Part shown: positions 8,617 through 17,146 of the stretch, in pieces
Layout of the letters: each line of letters starts with the position of its first letter
Numbering within the stretch: position 1 is the first letter of the stretch
Origin: an uncultured Pelagibacteraceae bacterium
GTDB taxonomy: Bacteria > Pseudomonadota > Alphaproteobacteria > Pelagibacterales > Pelagibacteraceae
Direction: 5' to 3'
Assembly: GCA_902632545.1 (NCBI GenBank)
Contig: CACPCX010000007.1
Span: 1 to 64,000 of the forward strand
DNA length: 64,000 bases
Notes under the pieces: generated by a model
Told to the model about the DNA's origin: nothing
Databases searched by the model: none
Seen by the model: only the letters and a program-made list of their open reading frames with translations
Program-made: the position numbers and the translations under genes

Positions 8617-9978
8617 ATGGCTGATACGATAAAATATTTCTTAGAAGAGAGCAAAATGCCAAAGACTTGGTATAATATAGCTGCAGATTTACCAAAACCT
8701 ATGGAGCCACCTCTTCATCCAGGAACTTTAAAACCAATTGGACCAGATGATCTAGCTCCTCTATTTCCAATGGCTTTAATTGGCCAAGAGGTTTCTCAAG
8801 ATAGAGAAATAGAAATACCTGAGCCTGTAAGAGAAATTTATAAACAATGGAGACCATCACCATTGTATAGAGCAAGAAAATTAGAAAAGTATTTGGATAC
8901 TCCAGCAAAAATTTACTACAAATATGAAGGTGTTAGTCCTTCTGGTAGTCACAAACCAAACACTGCAGTTGCTCAAGCTTTTTATAATAAAGAAGAAGGC
9001 ACAAAAAAAATAACTACAGAAACTGGAGCAGGTCAGTGGGGAACTTCATTGGCATTTGCATGTAAATTATTTGGAATAGAGTTGGATGTTTACATGGTAA
9101 AAGTAAGTTTTGAGCAAAAACCATATAGAAAACTTGTTATGCAAACTTATGGAGCAAGATGTGTTGCAAGTCCATCAAATGAAACCGAAAGTGGTAAAGC
9201 AATTTTAGGAAAAGACCCAAACAATACAGGAAGTTTAGGAATAGCAATTTCTGAAGCTGTAGAAATGGCTGCTAAAAATCCTGATACAAAATACGCTTTA
9301 GGTAGTGTGTTAAATCATGTTTTAATGCATCAAACTATCGTTGGTAATGAAGCATTATTACAAATGGAAATGGCAGATGATTATCCTGATATTTTAGTTG
9401 GTTGTACAGGAGGTGGTAGCAATTTTTCAGGATTAGTAAATCCATTTTTAGGAAAAAATTTTAGAGAAGGAAAAAAAACAAGAGTAATTGCATGTGAACC
9501 AAAATCATGTCCAACACTGACTGAAGGTAAATTTGTTTACGATTTTGGCGATACAGGTAAATTAACACCATTAGTAAAAATGCATACTTTAGGATCTCAA
9601 TTTATTCCACCAGCAACACACTCTGGCGGATTAAGATATCATGGAATGGCCCCACTTGTCAGTCACTTAAAAGAAATTAATGCCATAGAAGCAAAAGCTT
9701 ATGGTCAAAAAGAATGTTTTGAAGCAGGGGTAAATTTTGCAAGAACAGAAGGTATAGTTCCTGCACCTGAAGCAACACATGCTGTTAAGGGTGCTATTGA
9801 TGCTGCTTTAGAATGTAAAAAAAATGGAGAGTCTAAAACAATATTATTCAACTTATGTGGTCATGGTCATTTTGATATGAAAGCATATGGAGATTACTTT
9901 GAAGGAAGCTTGGCTGAAGATAAGTTTGATAAAGGAAGTATGGATAAAGCTTTGGAAGATCTTCCTAAAATTGCTTAA
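8617..9978 (+). CDS. trpB2: Tryptophan synthase beta chain-like protein (TrpB2)
   Basis: The 453 aa are longer than TrpB1 and match the TrpB2 branch: MPKTWYNIAADLP and PLHPGTLKP near the N-terminus, the PLP lysine in PSGSHKPNTAVAQA, a TGAGQWG catalytic loop with its glutamate, the GGGSNF phosphate-binding loop and NLCGHGHFDM near the C-terminus. TrpB2 enzymes make tryptophan from indole and serine (or phosphoserine) without tight coupling to TrpA. No trp genes are adjacent. The first ATG fits known TrpB2 N-termini better than the internal ATG at 8656. Confidence 0.92.
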   Translation: MADTIKYFLEESKMPKTWYNIAADLPKPMEPPLHPGTLKPIGPDDLAPLFPMALIGQEVSQDREIEIPEPVREIYKQWRPSPLYRARKLEKYLDTPAKIYYKYEGVSPSGSHKPNTAVAQAFYNKEEGTKKITTETGAGQWGTSLAFACKLFGIELDVYMVKVSFEQKPYRKLVMQTYGARCVASPSNETESGKAILGKDPNNTGSLGIAISEAVEMAAKNPDTKYALGSVLNHVLMHQTIVGNEALLQMEMADDYPDILVGCTGGGSNFSGLVNPFLGKNFREGKKTRVIACEPKSCPTLTEGKFVYDFGDTGKLTPLVKMHTLGSQFIPPATHSGGLRYHGMAPLVSHLKEINAIEAKAYGQKECFEAGVNFARTEGIVPAPEATHAVKGAIDAALECKKNGESKTILFNLCGHGHFDMKAYGDYFEGSLAEDKFDKGSMDKALEDLPKIA

Positions 9979-9986
9979 TATTAAAT

Positions 9987-11090
9987 TTGAGTCTCATTAA
10001 ACCATTTAGCGGAATAAGACCCATAAAAAAATTTGCAAAACAAATTACCTCTCCCAACGTCAGTTATATTAAAAACTATAAATTAAATAATAATTTAAAT
10101 TTTCTTAATTTACTTAACACTTTTAATATAAATAGATCAAAAAAAATGCTTAATGCTCTTAAACAGAAAGGCATTATTCAACAAGATCAATTAAAACATT
10201 TCTATTTATATAGAATTACATACAATAAGAAAAAATTACTTGGGATAGTTGGGAAAATAAATTTAGCTAATTATGATGACAAAAAAATATTAGGTCATGA
10301 AGAGACATTTGCAGAAAGGATTAAAAAAAGAAAAGAGCAATTGCTTAAATTCAATAGCCAAATAAGCCCAATTTATACTACATATAGGAGTAACCCTAGT
10401 TCTTTAAAAAAATTAAATAATATTTTTAAATTTAAACCAGATTATAATTTTAAATCTAAAGATAAGTGTAGACATGAACTTTGGATTGTTAAAAAAACAA
10501 ATAAAGAAAAGTTAATAAAAAAGTATCTAAAAGAAATTAAAAAAATATATATTTGTGATGGACATCATCGTATTCAAGCCATGCTAAAAAGTAAAAAAAA
10601 AATTGCTCCTATGATAATAGCTTTTCCTAGTAAGCAGGTAAATATATTAGATTATAATAGAGTTGTAAAAACTAGCTTAAAATTTGATAAAATTAAGAAA
10701 ATAATTTCAAAACACTTCATTTTAAAAACATCTAAAAAAAACAATAAACTCAAACAAAATCAAATCGAAATGTACGCAAATAAAAAGTGGTATACTATTA
10801 ATTTGTTTAAAAATTCAAAAGAATTAGATGTAACAATATTGAGAAAATTAATATTAAATAAAATCCTGACGAATAATAAAAATATTAAATTCATATCAGG
10901 TTTTAGAGGTAAAAAAGTTTTAGAAAATTATGTAAATTCAAAAAAGTATAATTTGGCCTTTAGATTATATCCTACAAATATTTCTCAAGTTTTGTCTTTT
11001 GCAGAAAAGAAAAAATATATGCCACAAAAATCTACATGGTTTCACCCAAAACCACTTGATGGATTAATTTCTTCAAGAATTATTTCTTAA
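9987..11090 (+). CDS. DUF1015-family protein
   Basis: The 367-aa protein starts with a TTG only 8 bp after trpB2, giving MSLIKPFSGIRPIKK, the standard DUF1015 opening. A central YICDGHHRIQAML motif and NILDYNRVVK are family hallmarks, the DGHHR box resembling a ParB/Srx-type nucleotide-binding motif. The family has no settled biochemical role; linkage to serine/phosphoserine genes is known elsewhere. Here the close coupling to TrpB2, which uses serine or phosphoserine, is consistent with such a link. The protein is rich in lysine, asparagine and isoleucine. Confidence 0.85.
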   Translation: MSLIKPFSGIRPIKKFAKQITSPNVSYIKNYKLNNNLNFLNLLNTFNINRSKKMLNALKQKGIIQQDQLKHFYLYRITYNKKKLLGIVGKINLANYDDKKILGHEETFAERIKKRKEQLLKFNSQISPIYTTYRSNPSSLKKLNNIFKFKPDYNFKSKDKCRHELWIVKKTNKEKLIKKYLKEIKKIYICDGHHRIQAMLKSKKKIAPMIIAFPSKQVNILDYNRVVKTSLKFDKIKKIISKHFILKTSKKNNKLKQNQIEMYANKKWYTINLFKNSKELDVTILRKLILNKILTNNKNIKFISGFRGKKVLENYVNSKKYNLAFRLYPTNISQVLSFAEKKKYMPQKSTWFHPKPLDGLISSRIIS

Positions 11091-12153
11091 ATAATTCTTT
11101 CAAACCATCAGATGATGCTTCTGAAATCCCTCTTTCTGTAATTAAAGCAGTTACATATTTTGCAGGGGTTACATCAAAAGCTAAATTCATAGCCTTACTC
11201 TTATTAGGGTATATTAATACTTTCTTAATTTGATTATTCTCATCAACACCCTCAACATAAGATAATTCCTCCGAATTTCTTTCCTCAATAGGAATATCTT
11301 TTGCATCTTTAATATCCCAATCTATTGTTGAGCTTGGAAGAGCTACATAAAAAGGAACGTTATTATCATATGCAGCTAATGCTTTAAGATAAGTTCCTAT
11401 TTTATTACAAACATCTCCATTAGATAAAGTTCTATCAGTTCCAACAATACAGATATCAACCTCGCCTCTTTGCATTAAAATTCCACCAGTGTTATCAGCA
11501 ATGATAGTGTTTGGGACTTCTTCTTCATTTAATTCATATGAAGTTAAGTTAGCACCTTGGTTTCTTGGTCTCGTTTCGTCTACCCATACATGAACTGGAA
11601 TTCCTTTTTTATGGGCATGATAAATTGGTGAAGTTGCTGTTCCCCAATTAATTGTTGCTAACCAGCCTGCATTACAATGAGTTAAGATATTAACTGTATC
11701 CTTCTTTTTACTATAAATTTCTTCAATTATTTTTAATCCATTAATACCAATATTTTTACAAAATTTTTCATCTTCATCGCATATTTCTTTTGCCTCATAT
11801 AAAGCTACATCTAAAATTTGATCACTATTAATTCCTGATAATTTTTTTATCATACGATCTATAGCCCATTTTAAATTTATAGCAGTAGGTCTTGATTTAA
11901 TTAATTCTTCTGCACTTTTTTTAATAAATTCTGAATTGTTATTTTCTTGAATTGCTAAAGCCAAACCATAAGCAGCTGTTCCTCCTATAAGAGGTGCCCC
12001 TCTTACTTCCATTATTTTAATAGCATTTATTGCATTTTTAACAGTTTTAAGATCTTTAATAACAAATTTATGAGGTAGTTTAGTTTGATCAATAATTTTA
12101 ACTACATTGTTTTCATACCAAATGGTACGATAATCTTTTCCTTCTATTTTCAT
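11080..12153 (-). CDS. mtnA: 5-methylthioribose-1-phosphate isomerase
   Basis: The 357-aa protein carries the MtnA family motifs MEVRGAPLIGGTAAYG, THCNAGWLAT (catalytic cysteine) and IADNTGGILM with its aspartate. It converts methylthioribose-1-phosphate to methylthioribulose-1-phosphate in MTA salvage. Its ATG overlaps the mtnP stop by 4 bases, so the two consecutive enzymes are co-translated. No mtnB/C/D/E-type genes follow, which leaves the fate of the product open. Its 3' end overlaps the convergent DUF1015 gene by 11 bp. Confidence 0.93.
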   Translation of the reverse strand: MKIEGKDYRTIWYENNVVKIIDQTKLPHKFVIKDLKTVKNAINAIKIMEVRGAPLIGGTAAYGLALAIQENNNSEFIKKSAEELIKSRPTAINLKWAIDRMIKKLSGINSDQILDVALYEAKEICDEDEKFCKNIGINGLKIIEEIYSKKKDTVNILTHCNAGWLATINWGTATSPIYHAHKKGIPVHVWVDETRPRNQGANLTSYELNEEEVPNTIIADNTGGILMQRGEVDICIVGTDRTLSNGDVCNKIGTYLKALAAYDNNVPFYVALPSSTIDWDIKDAKDIPIEERNSEELSYVEGVDENNQIKKVLIYPNKSKAMNLAFDVTPAKYVTALITERGISEASSDGLKELFKK

Positions 12154-13022
12154 TTATTAAGAACTCTACCCGCTATTGTTTTTAATTTATCTATAGTTTT
12201 CTTAGTTCTTTTTTTTGGTGCTGTTATTATTGCGACATCTAAACAATTATTTGTTGGATCATTTGGATCAATATGAAGTTCAAAATTATCAATTAAATTT
12301 TTAATCATAACTTTTGCTTTTTCAGCATTTCCTAATAATACCTTAATTACTTGTTGAACATCAACATTCTCATGTTCAGGATGCCAGCAATCAAAATCAG
12401 TTACCATAGAAACTGATGCATATCTAATTTCAGCTTCTCTCGCTAGTTTTGCTTCTGGCATATTAGTCATTCCAATTACATCTGCTTTCCAAGCTCTATA
12501 TAAATTAGACTCTGCTAATGTGGAAAACTGAGGTCCTTCCATAACAACATATGTTCCTTTTCTTTGATATTCTATATTTGATTTTTTAATCGCATCCTCA
12601 CATGCATTCATAAGTCCATTGGAAGTTGGATGAGCCATCGAAACGTGAGCTACAATTTCATCATCAAAAAAAGTTTTAATTCTTGCAAAAGTTCTATCAA
12701 TAAATTGGTCTATAATAACAAATTTTCCTGGTTGTAAATCTTCCTTAAGAGACCCTACGGCTGATACAGAAACAATATCAGTAACTCCTAGTTGTTTAAG
12801 TGCGTCTATATTTGCTCTAAAATTAATATTTGTGGGAGAAATAAAGTGTCCCCTTCCATGTCTCGGTAAAAAATAAACATCTTTGCCATTATATTTAGTT
12901 TTTAAGATCTTATCGGATGGACTTCCCCAAGGTGTTTTTAAATCTAGCAATTCTCTATCTTTAAATTCCTCAACATCATAAAGACCACTACCACCAATAA
13001 TTGCTAATTTATTTGTTGTCAT
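12150..13022 (-). CDS. mtnP: S-methyl-5'-thioadenosine phosphorylase
   Basis: The 290-aa protein has the MTAP/PNP signature: IIGGSGLYD at the N-terminus, LPRHGRGHFISPTNINFRAN, VSAVGSL, and the purine-binding NMPEAKLAREAE with TDFDCW. It phosphorolyses MTA, the by-product of aminopropyl transfer, to adenine and methylthioribose-1-phosphate. The divergent apt gene would recapture the adenine and mtnA uses the sugar. The intergenic space to apt is only 41 bp and presumably holds both promoters. Confidence 0.93.
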   Translation of the reverse strand: MTTNKLAIIGGSGLYDVEEFKDRELLDLKTPWGSPSDKILKTKYNGKDVYFLPRHGRGHFISPTNINFRANIDALKQLGVTDIVSVSAVGSLKEDLQPGKFVIIDQFIDRTFARIKTFFDDEIVAHVSMAHPTSNGLMNACEDAIKKSNIEYQRKGTYVVMEGPQFSTLAESNLYRAWKADVIGMTNMPEAKLAREAEIRYASVSMVTDFDCWHPEHENVDVQQVIKVLLGNAEKAKVMIKNLIDNFELHIDPNDPTNNCLDVAIITAPKKRTKKTIDKLKTIAGRVLNK

Positions 13023-13063
13023 AATTTAAAAATTATTTATTTATACTTTTATATTTTACTATT

Positions 13064-13591
13064 ATGAACTTAAAAGATTATATAAGATCAATACCTGATT
13101 ATCCAAAAAAAGGTATTTTATTTAGAGATATAACCACACTAATTAAAGACGAAAATGCATTTGCTGAGACTATTAATCAAATAACTGAAAGATCAAAAAA
13201 ATATAATTTCACAAAAATCGCAGCGATTGAGTCCAGAGGTTTTGTATTTGCTTCGGCAGTATCATACATTTTAAAAAAACCGTTTATTATGTTAAGAAAA
13301 AAAAATAAATTACCTGCAGAAGTCCATTCAGTAGATTTTGAGTTAGAGTATGGAGCTGCGACTATTGAGGTTCACAAAGATTCAATAAATAAAGAAGACA
13401 GCGTTTTAATCATCGATGATTTAATAGCAACAGGTGGCACTGCAGAAGCTGCAGCAAATCTTATTGAAATTTCAAATGGAAAAGTTGCTGCATTTATATT
13501 TGTAATTAATTTGTTCGATCTAGGAGGATGTGAAAATTTAATAAAAAAAAATCATAAAGTAGAAAACTTAATTGAATTTCCTGGTCATTAA
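13064..13591 (+). CDS. apt: Adenine phosphoribosyltransferase
   Basis: At 175 aa it has the normal Apt length, the N-terminal IRSIPDYPKKGILFRDIT motif, ESRGFVFASAV, and the PRPP-binding loop VLIIDDLIATGGTA. It converts adenine plus PRPP to AMP in the cytosol. Its position divergent to mtnP explains its job here: recycling adenine released from MTA. The stop codon shares TTAA with the convergent glycosyltransferase. Confidence 0.94.
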   Translation: MNLKDYIRSIPDYPKKGILFRDITTLIKDENAFAETINQITERSKKYNFTKIAAIESRGFVFASAVSYILKKPFIMLRKKNKLPAEVHSVDFELEYGAATIEVHKDSINKEDSVLIIDDLIATGGTAEAAANLIEISNGKVAAFIFVINLFDLGGCENLIKKNHKVENLIEFPGH

Positions 13592-14478
13592 GAATTTATT
13601 TTAGGTCTATAAAAAGATTTTTTTCCAAATAAAGCATTTAGATATCCACGACATCTTTGCAAATATATCTGGTTTTTTTTTTTATTTATAAAAAAATAAA
13701 ATAAAACTTTTGCAGTTGCAGATAAAAATACAGGTAAACCACTTATCAAAGCATATAAAAAACCAAAATGTTTTTTGTTGTAATAAAATTTTGACCATAT
13801 CCAATGCCAATTTCTAGAAAGCTCAACTTCATATGCATATTCATCACTAACTGCTTTAGCTCCAAGATGTTTAATCTTCGATTTTGGAATAATAAAAATA
13901 TTTTGATTACATTCAATTAATCTTTTACAAAAATCATCATTTTCAAGATACATGAAAATGTTTTCATCAAAATATTTTTGATCTCGAAAATCGTCTATTT
14001 GATTTATTTTATTTAAATTTAAAAGCATTGCAAAACCATCAACACTTTTGACATTAAATGGATTTAGATTATTTATATTTTTTTTATCCTCTTGGTTAAT
14101 TTTATAATTTGGGCACTTATCGTCATCAGATAATGGAGCAAGAACTGCAAATGACTCTATTTTTTTTGACTCGTTAATAATTTCACTAATTGTATTATTT
14201 TGTAGAACCACATCTGGATTAAGTATTAAAGCATAATCAGTCTTTACATTATTAAGTCCTAAATTATTTCCTGAACCCATACCTAAATTAGAAGATGACA
14301 ATATGCACTCAACATTTTCATACCTTTTTTCCAAACTATCTTTTAAATTTTGATCATTTGAATTATCGACTATTATTATTTTAATTTGATCAGATATAGA
14401 TTTGATACAATTATCTATTACTTTTTCACTTTTAAAAGTGACAATTACGATTGTTAAAGTTTGCCTAGATATTGACAT
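13588..14478 (-). CDS. Family 2 glycosyltransferase (rhamnosyltransferase-like)
   Basis: This 296-aa GT-A enzyme begins TLTIVIVTFKSEKVIDNCIKS, has the metal-binding region around ALILNPDVVL, and a C-terminal hydrophobic stretch after the catalytic domain (YALISGLPVFLSATAKVLFYFF) that probably anchors it to the inner membrane. Such WbbL-like enzymes transfer rhamnose or another deoxysugar to a polyprenyl-linked glycan. The adjacent dTDP-sugar genes rfbB, rfbA and rfbC support a dTDP-deoxysugar donor. Confidence 0.85.
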   Translation of the reverse strand: MSISRQTLTIVIVTFKSEKVIDNCIKSISDQIKIIIVDNSNDQNLKDSLEKRYENVECILSSSNLGMGSGNNLGLNNVKTDYALILNPDVVLQNNTISEIINESKKIESFAVLAPLSDDDKCPNYKINQEDKKNINNLNPFNVKSVDGFAMLLNLNKINQIDDFRDQKYFDENIFMYLENDDFCKRLIECNQNIFIIPKSKIKHLGAKAVSDEYAYEVELSRNWHWIWSKFYYNKKHFGFLYALISGLPVFLSATAKVLFYFFINKKKNQIYLQRCRGYLNALFGKKSFYRPKINS

Positions 14479-14537
14479 ATGATATGTGTATCAAAATATA
14501 CTAATACTTTTTGCTAATGTAAAAAAAAATTTAACCT

Positions 14538-15551
14538 ATGAAAAAAATAATTGTTACCGGTGGTTTAGGTTTTATAGGTAGTAACTTAATTGAACTTCTG
14601 CTGAAAAAAAATTTCAAAGTCATAAATGTAGATAAGGTCACCTATTCCTCAAATTTCTATAATATTAAAGAATTTAAGAATTCAAAAAATTACAAGTTTA
14701 TTAAATGTGATATAAAAGAGCCTAAATTTAGAAAAATATTGTTAAAATTTAAACCCTCATGTTTATTTAATCTAGCTGCCGAAACCCATGTTGATAGATC
14801 AATAGATAACCCAGAGAGTTTTATTGAAAGTAATATTGTAGGTGTTTACAATCTACTTGAAGGTTTTAAAGATTTAACAAAAAAATATAAATCTAAGTTA
14901 ATACATATTTCAACAGATGAAGTTTATGGAGATGTATTATCAGGAAGATCTTCTGAAAGCTACGCATATCAGCCCAGTTCACCTTATGCAGCTAGTAAAG
15001 CAGCTTCTGATCATTTAGTTAGTTCTTACATTAAAACTTATAAGATAGCAGCAATTGTGACGAATTGTTCAAATAATTATGGTCCTAAACAACATCCTGA
15101 AAAACTAATACCTAAATTAATTTATAATATTCTAAACAACAAATCTTTGCCCATTTATGGAAAAGGTAAAAATTCTAGAGAATGGATTTATGTTAAAGAT
15201 CATTGTGAAGCACTTATAAAAATTTATAAAAAAGGAAAAGTAGGAGAATTTTATAACATTGGCTCCAATAAAAATTTAAATAACCTTGAAGTTTGTAATA
15301 AGCTTATTTCTGAGTCAAAAAAAATAGTTTCATTAGGAAAAAATGTAAAAATTAATTTTGTTAAAGATAGACCTGGCCATGATATTAGATATGCCTTAAA
15401 TAGTAATAAAATTAAAAAAGAATTAAATTGGAAACCAAAAATAACCTTTAGTGAAGGTATAAAATTAACTTTTAACTGGTACAATAATAACAAAAAATAT
15501 TACAACTCTTTAAGTAAAAAAGATATTCATAAAAGATTGGGTAATAAATGA
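14538..15551 (+). CDS. rfbB: dTDP-glucose 4,6-dehydratase
   Basis: The 337-aa protein is an extended SDR: the NAD-binding GGLGFIGSN motif at residues 8-16, HISTDEVYGDV with the family's catalytic Asp-Glu pair, and SPYAASKAASDHLV holding the catalytic Tyr-x3-Lys. It turns dTDP-glucose into dTDP-4-keto-6-deoxyglucose. It is the first gene of rfbB-rfbA-rfbC, with a 4-base overlap into rfbA. The dTDP-4-keto-rhamnose reductase gene (rfbD) is not in this cluster. Confidence 0.94.
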   Translation: MKKIIVTGGLGFIGSNLIELLLKKNFKVINVDKVTYSSNFYNIKEFKNSKNYKFIKCDIKEPKFRKILLKFKPSCLFNLAAETHVDRSIDNPESFIESNIVGVYNLLEGFKDLTKKYKSKLIHISTDEVYGDVLSGRSSESYAYQPSSPYAASKAASDHLVSSYIKTYKIAAIVTNCSNNYGPKQHPEKLIPKLIYNILNNKSLPIYGKGKNSREWIYVKDHCEALIKIYKKGKVGEFYNIGSNKNLNNLEVCNKLISESKKIVSLGKNVKINFVKDRPGHDIRYALNSNKIKKELNWKPKITFSEGIKLTFNWYNNNKKYYNSLSKKDIHKRLGNK

Positions 15552-16414
15552 TAAAAAAAGGAATAATTTTAGCTGGAGGCATGGGTACAAGAATGAGCCC
15601 AATTACAAAAGCGGTAAACAAACAATTACTTCCAATATACGATAAACCATTAATTTTTTATCCTCTTTCAATATTAATGTTGGCAAAAATTAAGAACATA
15701 TTAATTATTGTAAACAAAGGACAGCTTGACCAATATAAAAAAATAATTCCAAACGGTGATCGATTTGGCATTAAAATTTCTTTTTTAGAGCAAGATAAAC
15801 CAAGGGGGTTACCTGACGCTTTTATATTGGGAAAAAATTTCATTAAAAAAGATAGTGTTGCAATGATTTTGGGTGATAATTTCTTTTACGGTCAATCATT
15901 AAGTAAAATGCTTAACAATTGTGTTAATAATAACAATGGAGCAAAAGTTGTTCTTCATAGAGTGATAAATCCTGAAAATTTTGGTGTAGCAGTAGTGAAG
16001 GGTAAAAAAATTATTTCAATCAAAGAAAAGCCTAAAAAATTTATATCGAATTTTGCGATTACTGGATTGTATTTTTTAGACCATAAAGTTGTAGAATTTG
16101 CACAACAACTAAAGCCATCAAAAAGAAACGAGTTAGAAATAGTGGATTTATTGAATAAATATAAAAAACAAAACAAATTATCAGCAGAATTTCTTGGTAG
16201 AGGGGGTGCGTGGCTTGATACAGGATCTATTGAAGACTTTTACAAAACTACAAATTTTGTATCAGCTATAGAAAATCAGCAAGGATTTAAAATAGCATGT
16301 CTTGAAGAAATAGCTCTAAATAATAAATGGATAAAAAAAAGAGATATTTTTAAAGCCATAAAGTTTTATGGAAATTGTGAATACTCTAAATATTTAAAAA
16401 AAATAATATCATAG
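15548..16414 (+). CDS. rfbA: Glucose-1-phosphate thymidylyltransferase
   Basis: At 288 aa it matches RfbA length and has the nucleotidyltransferase motif LAGGMGTRMSP-ITKAVNKQLLPIYDKP, the catalytic LGDNFFYG loop, the substrate-binding REKP-type segment (IKEKPKK) and RGGAWLDTGS. It makes dTDP-glucose from dTTP and glucose-1-phosphate and feeds rfbB. The gene overlaps rfbB by 4 bases and rfbC by one, so the three form one operon. Confidence 0.94.
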   Translation: MIKKGIILAGGMGTRMSPITKAVNKQLLPIYDKPLIFYPLSILMLAKIKNILIIVNKGQLDQYKKIIPNGDRFGIKISFLEQDKPRGLPDAFILGKNFIKKDSVAMILGDNFFYGQSLSKMLNNCVNNNNGAKVVLHRVINPENFGVAVVKGKKIISIKEKPKKFISNFAITGLYFLDHKVVEFAQQLKPSKRNELEIVDLLNKYKKQNKLSAEFLGRGGAWLDTGSIEDFYKTTNFVSAIENQQGFKIACLEEIALNNKWIKKRDIFKAIKFYGNCEYSKYLKKIIS

Positions 16415-16938
16415 TGATTATAAAAACAAAATTTAAAGATCTGTTTATATTTAAAAATAAAAATTTTAAAGACAGAAGAGGTTATTTTAAAGAAATTATC
16501 AGAGAAAATAAATTGATCAAAAAATTTCCTTTTTTAGTGATGTCTTTTTCTAAACAAAACGTTGTAAGAGGTCTGCATATTCAAACGAAAAATACTCAGG
16601 GTAAATTTGTAACTGTGATTAAAGGAAAAATTTTTGATGTTGCTGTTGATTTAAGAAAAAATTCTAAAACTTTTGGAAAAGTGTACAATTGTATTCTAAG
16701 TGAAAAAAACTCAAAATCTATTTTCATACCTGAGGGTTTTGCACATGGATTTCAAAGTTTGGAGAAGGAAAATTACATAATTTATAGTTGCACAAAATAT
16801 AGAGATAAAAACAACGAAGTTGCTATTAATGTTAATGATAAAAATATTAATATAAAATGGCCATCTAAAAAAAAAATAATTTCAAAAAAAGATCAAGGAG
16901 GAATTAGTTTTAACAAATATAAAGAAATGTACTTATAA
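16414..16938 (+). CDS. rfbC: dTDP-4-dehydrorhamnose 3,5-epimerase
   Basis: This 174-aa cupin-fold epimerase starts with GTG overlapping the rfbA stop codon. RDRRGYFKE-like (DRRGYFKEII), VRGLHIQ with the catalytic histidine, the VDLRKNSKTFGK box with its catalytic aspartate, and PEGFAHGFQSL are characteristic. It epimerises dTDP-4-keto-6-deoxyglucose at C3 and C5. Without an adjacent reductase, dTDP-L-rhamnose synthesis would need rfbD elsewhere, or the pathway could lead to a different deoxysugar. Confidence 0.92.
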   Translation: MIIKTKFKDLFIFKNKNFKDRRGYFKEIIRENKLIKKFPFLVMSFSKQNVVRGLHIQTKNTQGKFVTVIKGKIFDVAVDLRKNSKTFGKVYNCILSEKNSKSIFIPEGFAHGFQSLEKENYIIYSCTKYRDKNNEVAINVNDKNINIKWPSKKKIISKKDQGGISFNKYKEMYL

Positions 16939-17146
16939 TTGATCATATTATTTTAGTTACAGAGTGAGCAAAGGGAAATATGACAGATATCACAATAAAA
17001 ATGTCAATAAGACTAATATTATCTCAAAAACAAACCACAAATAATTCAAAATTTGAGCGATAATTATCTGAACAAATGTCCCAGAACTTATCCACAAGGT
17101 ATAAATTAATTTGAAATAAATTTTTATAGTTATAATTTTAGATAAT
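16939..17146 (+). other. Gene-poor spacer with a DnaA-box-like site
   Basis: No convincing gene is visible in these 208 bases between rfbC and the GMP reductase gene. A 27-codon ORF at 16980-17063 follows an AAAGGG but has no recognisable feature. TTATCCACA at 17088-17096 is a perfect match to the DnaA box consensus. TATAAT at 17131-17136, just before the guaC ATG, is a possible -10 element. The site is single, so origin function is not claimed. Confidence 0.4.
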
